From: Alphaproteobacteria bacterium
GTDB lineage: Bacteria > Pseudomonadota > Alphaproteobacteria > RF32 > CAG-239
Direction of reading: 5' to 3'
NCBI GenBank assembly: GCA_017465945.1
Contig: JAFTVD010000010.1
Location: 55,774 to 119,773 of the forward strand
DNA: 64,000 nucleotides
Shown: positions 58,939-64,000 of the stretch, piece by piece
Position numbering within the stretch: position 1 is the stretch's first letter
How the letters are laid out: every line of letters begins with the position of its first letter
Made by a program: the position numbers and the translations under genes
The notes under the pieces: generated by a model
Seen by the model: only the letters and a program-made list of their open reading frames with translations
The model's database searches: none
What the model was told of the DNA's origin: nothing

Positions 58939-60795
58939 TTATTTATGTTGTAAACCACTAAAAATGTCTTTTATTTCTTTTTCAATAAGATCCCAACATC
59001 CAGAGATTATATCTATATAATTCTTATCTTTCTTTAAGTAATTCGAGGCTACTACAGATTCAGTTGAATTTCTCGACAACATCATCAGATCATGACTTCC
59101 ATACTGAATTATCAAAGAAAATAACTTATACAATGTTTCGTCATACTTATCTTTATTTGCAAATATCTCGGGAGGTAATATCCAACTAATACCTTCAATA
59201 TTTTTAACAATATTATATACATCTGTATTATCAGACAATTTATCATTGTCAGCCGCCTTAAACATAATATTCAAATCAATGGTTCTAAAATTATTTTGAT
59301 AATAGCGAGATGCTAACATGACAAATGCGGTGCACACGGTTCTGGCATTGCTTGCAAACTGTATTTTAATCTCTGAATTAGGGGTTTCGGTTGCTTTCTT
59401 TACATACTGCTTTATAAATGTATTTGTGAAATAGCAATCTATGTAGAGCAATTCCTTACAAAGCTTTGCTATCTGCTGTTGATTCCTATTAAAAATATCA
59501 TTATAATACCGATCAGCATAAATAGTCGAAGGTTTATTTCTACTTGAACATGGCATCTGGAATATGCCAGACAGACACAGTTTCCCTATTTGTGCAATAT
59601 CAGAGTGTAATTCTTTCGCTTTATATAAATTTGGAATATCTTCGCCACGCTTTGTTTGATAAAAAATACCAACATCCCTCATTGCTTGGCTGAATCTTAC
59701 TTGTTCAGGAGCATTCGCTTTTAGGTCTGAATTTTTAATTGCCTTTTGAGAATTGGTTGCTTTAGCAATCTCTAAACTAAAATTACTTTTTTCGTCTTCA
59801 TCTTTTCCCTGTACTTTTACAATTTTACAAGGCAAATAAAAATCATAATCTTTTGAAATATTTTTATTTTTTCTAATCTTGTATGTGGTTTGACCACCAT
59901 TTACAATAGAAAAGTTAGTCAGCTTAACTTTCTTTCCATCTAATTTGAAATTATCGCATATTATTGTAATTCCATTGTTTTTTAGCCAAAACAATTCAGG
60001 CTTATTATTAATTGAATCTTCTATAGCTCTGTCAACACTTGCCCCAGAGACATGATATCGTAAATTTCTTGCCAGTAAATTATTACTATGCTTAACATAT
60101 AGCTCCTTTATAGAAAAAGCAGATACATTGACAATAGCAGCCATATCTTCATATTCCAACCAGTTATTGGCAACATCAATATCAATTTCACCACTATCGA
60201 CGGATGGTCTTCGTGACTCTGCTTCTTTAATTTCTTCAATAATGTCTGTATCAAATAAAACAACTAATTCAAATTTACTTTGGTCAGCTAATTTGTTATA
60301 CAATGTTTTTTGTAGTCTATCAAATCTAATATTATTTTTGGGCGCACTTGTAAATAATACAAATTTGATTTTAGATTCATCACCGACATTACCATTCAAC
60401 CAAGAAAACCTTTGAGCAACCATTTCATTTACGTTTTCATAATGACCTTGGCTCAAGTCAAGGTAAAAATCTGCCATCTTATTAATTGCGTTTGAGCACT
60501 CTTCAAATGAGATTGTTTTGTAGAATTTTGATTGTCCAATTATCAAATCATCAGTCTCACTATTTGGATCAGTAAGTAAAATATCTACCCCACCATCTGC
60601 ACGACCATCAACAATAATATCATCAAAATCGCTTCCTGTTACTTCATTAGCAGGATTCTTGTAGAACATAGACTTCACAACAAGGGCGTTGAAAACGTAT
60701 TCATTGGGTTTATTTCGTAGAGATGGATACTGACACTTGATAGAATTTATCTTATTAATGATATAATCATAGGTTTCATTATTTGTAGATGGCAT
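58939..60795 (-). CDS. AIPR-family abortive phage infection protein
   Basis: 618 residues. AIPR (PF10592) core: RYHVSGASVDRAIEDSINN, ELFWLKNNGITIICDNFKL, VKLTNFSIVNGGQTTYKI, KIVKVQGKDEDE and SNFSLEIAKATNSQKAIK. The N-terminal ~200 residues include IIVDGRADGGVDILLTDP and LIIGQSKFY, a D...(x)..QxK arrangement like a PD-(D/E)XK restriction-endonuclease fold. AIPR proteins give phage resistance in lactococci by abortive infection. AAGGAG precedes the ATG. It stands alone. Confidence 0.88.
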   Translation of the reverse strand: MPSTNNETYDYIINKINSIKCQYPSLRNKPNEYVFNALVVKSMFYKNPANEVTGSDFDDIIVDGRADGGVDILLTDPNSETDDLIIGQSKFYKTISFEECSNAINKMADFYLDLSQGHYENVNEMVAQRFSWLNGNVGDESKIKFVLFTSAPKNNIRFDRLQKTLYNKLADQSKFELVVLFDTDIIEEIKEAESRRPSVDSGEIDIDVANNWLEYEDMAAIVNVSAFSIKELYVKHSNNLLARNLRYHVSGASVDRAIEDSINNKPELFWLKNNGITIICDNFKLDGKKVKLTNFSIVNGGQTTYKIRKNKNISKDYDFYLPCKIVKVQGKDEDEKSNFSLEIAKATNSQKAIKNSDLKANAPEQVRFSQAMRDVGIFYQTKRGEDIPNLYKAKELHSDIAQIGKLCLSGIFQMPCSSRNKPSTIYADRYYNDIFNRNQQQIAKLCKELLYIDCYFTNTFIKQYVKKATETPNSEIKIQFASNARTVCTAFVMLASRYYQNNFRTIDLNIMFKAADNDKLSDNTDVYNIVKNIEGISWILPPEIFANKDKYDETLYKLFSLIIQYGSHDLMMLSRNSTESVVASNYLKKDKNYIDIISGCWDLIEKEIKDIFSGLQHK

Positions 60796-61049
60796 AGATA
60801 TACTCCTTCAGATTTATCTTTACATTAATGGTAGCATGCCTTAATTTGCAAATCAAGAACTATTTGTTTGTAGTCATTACATTGGATTAGTTTATCAAAA
60901 GGAGCTTTTACTTTATATTCAAGTACTTTAGCATTAAGTTTTCAGTCAGATATTAAGAATTTTAGTAGCTGTTTTTTGTGAGTAGACGAAGTTTTTATAA
61001 AACAACTGCCTCAATGATAAAAAGTTAGCAACACGCTAAAACCTATCCC
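60796..61049. other. intergenic region, no gene seen
   Basis: About 250 bp with no coding potential and no strong hairpin noticed. It must contain the AIPR promoter. Confidence 0.4.
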
Positions 61050-61802
61050 TTAACTAACATTACTAAAATATTCTTCAATGCGTTTGTTTCGTTTATCAAT
61101 AAAATCAACAGATTTATTGTACCAAGCCATATATTCATCAACATTACAAGGAAGAGGAGAGTTATTAAAATCTCCATTTCCTATAAAAAAATTAACAGAT
61201 GAATAATCATCAGACACTAAATCTTGTAGAAAAAAGAAATCAACATATCCTTTAAAATCAATAAACAAATCAAAGAAATCTTTGTCATTTTTTAATGTAT
61301 CATACAACGGACTGGTTTCATTTAAGTAATATCTTCTAATACATTAAAGAGTTAAATCTATTCTGTCTTTTATTTGAGGATTAGTTCCTCGTAATTGATT
61401 TATAGAGTTTGGGTGCTTTGGAAAGATAATCATTCCACCAATTGTATAAGTTTTTCTCAAAAAGGTTTCTTGAAAGTCAATATAATTCGGTAGTGCTTGT
61501 TGTAGTTTATCTAGAACATCTTTCATTTTTTTATATTTAAAATCAGCAATAAGTGTATCACTACCAAAGCGAAATTTATCCCAACATAAGTATTCTTTTT
61601 CTGTATTACCTTGTTTAAGATTCATAAACTGACCATTTGGTAGTTTTTTACTCCATAATATCTCATGATATTTGCGCAATGTTGGTGATTTTTTATCTGG
61701 GTCATTACTACCTGCACCAAATCCATCATTATTATTCCAAAAGTTATTCCAAAACTTTGGAGTATCAGTAGTAAAATCAAAATTTATATCTATATTATTC
61801 AT
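61050..61802 (-). pseudogene. DUF6994-family gene with an in-frame stop
   Basis: A single 250-codon frame interrupted only by TAA at 61346-61344. Before it: NIDINFDFTTDTP, SPTLRKYHEILWSKKLPNG, LRKTYTIGGMIIFPKHPNSI and NPQIKDRIDLTL. After it, still in frame: CIRRYYLNETSPLYDTLKN and YVDFFFLQDLVSDDYSSVNFF. The family reads 'DRfDLTLECIRRyY' here, so the stop replaces a glutamate (GAA to TAA, one base). Both halves are otherwise conserved, so the change looks recent, or is read through or an error. Family function is unknown. Confidence 0.78.
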
Positions 61803-61831
61803 GGAGTAGAACTTTTTAAGAGCGAGTTATA

Positions 61832-62101
61832 TTATTTCTTTTCATACATCTTTGATATCTCGTTTAGAAAACCAGCAGCATCTAATAAAAATTTTCTTCT
61901 ATCTTGAAAAAGTAATAACTCATTAGAAATTTGAGATATTCTATTTGTTTTGTAAAACTTCTCTTCATCACTTAGATAAGGATTGTTTTGAATTGCAAAT
62001 ATTTCATTTTGAGCTTCACAAACAATTCGTTGTTTACAGTTTTCAACATCCTGTTTACCAAGTTCTTTAAGGCAATCATTCACAATATTAATTAAAGCCA
62101 T
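61832..62101 (-). CDS. small hypothetical protein upstream of the DUF6994 gene
   Basis: 89 residues, soluble and helical, no recognised domain. It has three cysteines near the N-terminus (KELGKQDVENCKQRIVCEAQ). AAGGAG precedes the ATG and it ends 30 bp before the DUF6994 start, so they are probably co-transcribed. Function unknown. Confidence 0.55.
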   Translation of the reverse strand: MALINIVNDCLKELGKQDVENCKQRIVCEAQNEIFAIQNNPYLSDEEKFYKTNRISQISNELLLFQDRRKFLLDAAGFLNEISKMYEKK

Positions 62102-62200
62102 TATTTATTTCTCCTTATTTCAACTAATAAAAGTTTAGGAGTTTATAATTTCTGTTTCAACATAAATTTTGAATCATATACCAATATTTTATACCACTAT

Positions 62201-62330
62201 TCAAAAAAGGCTAAAATTCATCAAATCCTTGAAAAATAAGGAAACTCATTGTAACTAGTCCGTGTAAATGCCCAAAATGAGCTGTTTTTAAAACATCTCA
62301 TACGGACCAACTCAAATGCTTGATTTATAA
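62201..62330 (+). repeat. family-A intergenic element, copy A3
   Basis: Starts TCAAAAAAGGCTAAAATT, 16 of 18 identical to A1, then CCTTGAAAAATA. The stem differs: GTCCGTGT (62258-62265) pairs with ATACGGAC (62300-62307) around 34 nt, where A1 has the unrelated GTTCGAAGATG pair. The 3' flank CTCAAATGCTTGATTTATAA resembles that of A1. Confidence 0.6.
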
Positions 62331-62335
62331 AGAAA

Positions 62336-62405
62336 AAAGGACGATTTCTCGTCCTTTATACAATGTGGCTGGAAACGACGTGCAATCTGCGAGTAATTTG
62401 AAATA
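62336..62405 (+). repeat. family-B intergenic element, copy B3 (with terminator)
   Basis: Stem AAAGGACGA/TCGTCCTTT (62336-62357), then GTGGCTGGAAACGACG, CAATCTGCGAG and TAATTTGAAATAAT. The middle matches B1 (TGGCT-x-GA-CGAC-AATCTGCGAG), while the stem is different but still complementary. Confidence 0.65.
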
Positions 62406-62435
62406 ATTTTTCTAATATTTGCAGAAATAAAGTTC

Positions 62436-62645
62436 CTACTTGTTTTCACAATACGCAAGTGTTGTGCCCATAAAATAGCAAATTTTATTCTTGCTTTCAC
62501 ATACGAGACCAGAAAAACTATTGGATGCGTAAGAGTCTCTGGTTTTGTAACAATAAAAATAGTTTCCGTTTGGAGTTTGGGCAGCAAACACAGTTGTTGT
62601 ATATAAGAAGATAAATAGAACGATTGAAAAGCATAATTTTCTCAT
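62436..62645 (-). CDS. small secreted cysteine-containing protein
   Basis: 69 residues from the ATG at 62645 (AGGTGA upstream); a further-upstream ATG at 62672 gives no proper signal peptide. Signal MRKLCFSIVLFIFLYTTTVFA; the mature ~48 residues have four cysteines (YFYCYKTRD, GLVCESKNKICYFMG, AYCENK), enough for two disulfides. Possibly a periplasmic or secreted peptide; no family recognised. Confidence 0.6.
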   Translation of the reverse strand: MRKLCFSIVLFIFLYTTTVFAAQTPNGNYFYCYKTRDSYASNSFSGLVCESKNKICYFMGTTLAYCENK

Positions 62646-62801
62646 AATATCACCTAAAAAAAGATTTATCATAATCTATCATAGGATAATCTTATTTTAC
62701 TAAAATGCAAGCAAAATTCCTAAGATAAGTTTTAGAGCAATACTATTGTGCGTTATAATGTCTGTACCCATAAATACTTCAAAAGATTTTTATTTATAGT
62801 T

Positions 62802-63299
62802 TTAATTTAATTTAATTATCTTTTTTCTGATAAGTTCTTGTAACAATACATCTAGAGTTTCATATGCCCAAATAATTAGAGATACATTTGTCTCGGAAGG
62901 AAGTTTATCTCCATGGAAAAAATTACAACGAATTTTATAAACCACTTTCAGATATTTACATAAACAATTTACTTCGTCGTTATATACACACAATAGCTTC
63001 CCATCTTTTTTGTAAAGACCTTCACGGGGTGTATTAGAATTATTTTCCAACGGTATATTTTTAAAACCAGTTGTTATTCTTCCTCCCCCATTTAAAAATT
63101 TATCTTTCATCTGTTCATATAAATTGCGTGCTTCTGCGTCGTCAGAAAGTTTCGTAGCACCTTCCGAATCTCTTAATCCAAATTTAGAATACCATTCATT
63201 ATATTTCATCCATAAGAATATAAACTTTATTACTTTTATTTTTTTATCGGAAATATCTGAAATATTTAAATAGAATAACCAATCTTCCGTATGTAGCAT
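62802..63299 (-). CDS. HEPN-like protein (intact homolog of the broken copy)
   Basis: 165 residues. Two blocks are shared with the interrupted gene at 48891: EDWLFYL...KVIKFIFLWMKYNEWYSK, and VVYKIRCNFFHGDKLPS, where R-x4-H is the HEPN RNase motif. The last ~35 residues form a helix (LIIWAYETLDVLLQELI), also conserved. HEPN proteins are RNases of toxin-antitoxin or abortive-infection systems; no antitoxin is obvious next to it. AAAGG precedes the ATG. It is 14 bp downstream of a small secreted-protein gene. Confidence 0.7.
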   Translation of the reverse strand: MLHTEDWLFYLNISDISDKKIKVIKFIFLWMKYNEWYSKFGLRDSEGATKLSDDAEARNLYEQMKDKFLNGGGRITTGFKNIPLENNSNTPREGLYKKDGKLLCVYNDEVNCLCKYLKVVYKIRCNFFHGDKLPSETNVSLIIWAYETLDVLLQELIRKKIIKLN

Positions 63300-63313
63300 A
63301 ATACTAACCTTTT

Positions 63314-63631
63314 CTATTTACACTTGATTTTATAATAGCTACCAAAATACAAATTATTATCTATTTTTTTAACTTTTTCATAAATATCATCTATTTTCCT
63401 TTCAATACCACTGTCTAGTTCACATTCTTTAGAAGAATTTGACGAGTTTTTATTTTGAGACATCACAAAAATAATTCTTTCTTGGGGTGTTAGTGTTTCT
63501 AAAAACTTTTGTAATTTTATCTGATAAGCTTGATAATCAAAATTACGAAAATCGAAAGGATTTGTTGTTTCTTGAGCCATTGCATTATTAATTCCTAATA
63601 AAACAGATAATACAAATAACATTTTTCTCAT
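63314..63631 (-). CDS. small exported hypothetical protein
   Basis: 105 residues from the ATG at 63631 (GGGAG at about -12), preferred to one at 63655 that adds eight residues before the signal peptide. Signal MRKMLFVLSVLLGINNAMAQ; the mature part has a helical stretch with KLQKFLETLTPQERIIFVMSQ and a coiled-coil-like end. Two cysteines. It overlaps the HEPN gene's leader region and may share its transcript. Confidence 0.5.
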   Translation of the reverse strand: MRKMLFVLSVLLGINNAMAQETTNPFDFRNFDYQAYQIKLQKFLETLTPQERIIFVMSQNKNSSNSSKECELDSGIERKIDDIYEKVKKIDNNLYFGSYYKIKCK

Positions 63632-63747
63632 TGATGAAAACTCCCTGTAAAACATACAACTATTTTCATAATATCATCAAAAAATTTCGATGCAACTAAA
63701 ATCATAGTCATTTTTAACAAAATTAGCCAATGGGGGTTGGATATTAT

Positions 63748-63860
63748 TCGAACTTAACATATTGATTTTTAAGGATAGTTATCCTAAAAAGTTCGAAGAT
63801 TGTTTGGGGTAGGGCTTAATTGGTGCTTAATCTTCGAACCGGATTAAGTACTTGTAAAAT
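63748..63860 (+). repeat. family-A intergenic element, copy A2
   Basis: GTTCGAAGATT (63791-63801) and AATCTTCGAAC (63829-63839) form an 11-bp stem around a 27-nt loop, followed by GGATTAAGTACTTGTAAAATAA, as in A1. An extra TTCGAACTT at 63748 can pair with AAGTTCGAA at 63789-63797, and AGGAT/ATCCT sits between them, so alternative folds exist. Confidence 0.7.
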
Positions 63861-63861
63861 A

Positions 63862-63993
63862 AAAAGAAACCCGCCGGCCTAGCCGGCGGTTCTTCTTTAA
63901 CGGCTATAAGCCTTTACCACTGGCAGCCCCTGAACGGGGCTTATAAGCGTCTGACAGACGCAAATTGTTACTATTTACCCGTAAACGGGTCGT
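63862..63993 (-). other. GC-rich chain of hairpins at the right edge
   Basis: Five hairpins in 130 bp: CCGCCGGC/GCCGGCGG (63871-63889), GGCT/AGCC, AGCCCC/GGGGCT, GCGTCTG/CAGACGC and ACCCG/CGGGT. GC content is far above the flanks. On the minus strand the first hairpin is last and is followed by GTTTCTTTTTATTTT, i.e. a strong terminator. This looks like the 3' end of a structured RNA or of a mobile element continuing past the window; an IS200/IS605 (TnpB) end is one option. A 9-codon open end (minus strand, stop at 63971) is too short to judge. Confidence 0.45.
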
Positions 63994-64000
63994 TTAAGTC

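Noticed and set aside
62312..62587. 91-residue minus-strand open frame
   Set aside because: It overlaps the small secreted-protein gene in another frame and crosses a terminator hairpin; no ribosome site.
48891..63299. Stop-codon reassignment (TAG or TAA read as Glu)
   Set aside because: Many intact genes end at TAG or TAA at family-typical lengths, so the two internal stops are better explained by mutation or error.
56333..63993. CRISPR array
   Set aside because: The repeated elements are few, far apart, of unequal length and separated by genes; no regular repeat-spacer pattern exists anywhere in the window.

Overview
The window comes from a low-GC (roughly 30%), Gram-negative, fermentative bacterium. 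The outer membrane is indicated by a type V autotransporter and an OprB-like porin. Anaerobic life is indicated by pyruvate formate-lyase, its activase and a formate channel. A K+-independent H+-pyrophosphatase, Dxs/IspA isoprenoid genes and an LplT-PlsC-acyl-ACP-synthetase fusion would fit the AT-rich, gut-associated Alphaproteobacteria. That placement is inferred from gene content; no marker gene settles it.

Layout. 0-5.4 kb: the end of an Abi-like (HEPN) gene, a DUF2442 gene, a compact tyrosine recombinase, a large autotransporter and tRNA-Thr(TGT). 5.5-14 kb: housekeeping and small genes (apt, a YgiW-like OB-fold protein, an ELM1-like protein, DUF805), then a minus-strand operon cysS-SDR-xseB-ispA. 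In front of cysS sits a leader peptide with four consecutive cysteine codons, a terminator and a competing antiterminator arm, which together look like a ribosome-mediated attenuator. 14.1-18.9 kb: a six-gene plus-strand cluster. It encodes a NadM-type adenylyltransferase, a CofE-like ligase, an HD-like protein, PnuC, a nucleoside-deoxyribosyltransferase-like protein and an OprB-like porin. Its first two genes are each preceded by a structured, riboswitch-like leader. I read it as an NAD-precursor capture and processing system. 18.9-42 kb: a PH-domain protein, a stand-alone KilAC protein, a 1,677-residue M48-peptidase/UbiB-kinase fusion, pflB-pflA, a paralogous unknown pair behind a structured leader, focA, a phosphoesterase-dxs pair, a secreted 20-residue-repeat protein, hppA and the aas fusion.

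42-50 kb: a surface-glycan operon (GT2, RgpF-like, a four-part GT/RgpF/PRTase/HAD protein, a UDP-glucose-dehydrogenase-like protein without its C-terminal domain, a hexapeptide acyltransferase). It is bordered by a frameshifted membrane-protein gene and ends with a HEPN-like gene split by an in-frame TAG. 50-56.3 kb: a stress or defence module with a WYL regulator, a 2H phosphoesterase, an ADP-ribosylglycohydrolase, a PD-(D/E)XK protein, a WYL-domain membrane protein, an HTH protein of a type seen with macro domains, and a vWA protein. Two nearly identical 16-bp boxes upstream of two of its transcription units suggest one regulon.

56.3-64 kb: a mosaic accessory region. It holds a GC-richer two-gene patch lacking Shine-Dalgarno sequences, an AIPR abortive-infection gene, a DUF6994 gene interrupted by one stop codon, an intact HEPN-like gene and small secreted proteins. 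Two families of intergenic elements recur between the cargo genes, with changing but self-complementary stems. The right edge ends in a GC-rich run of hairpins.
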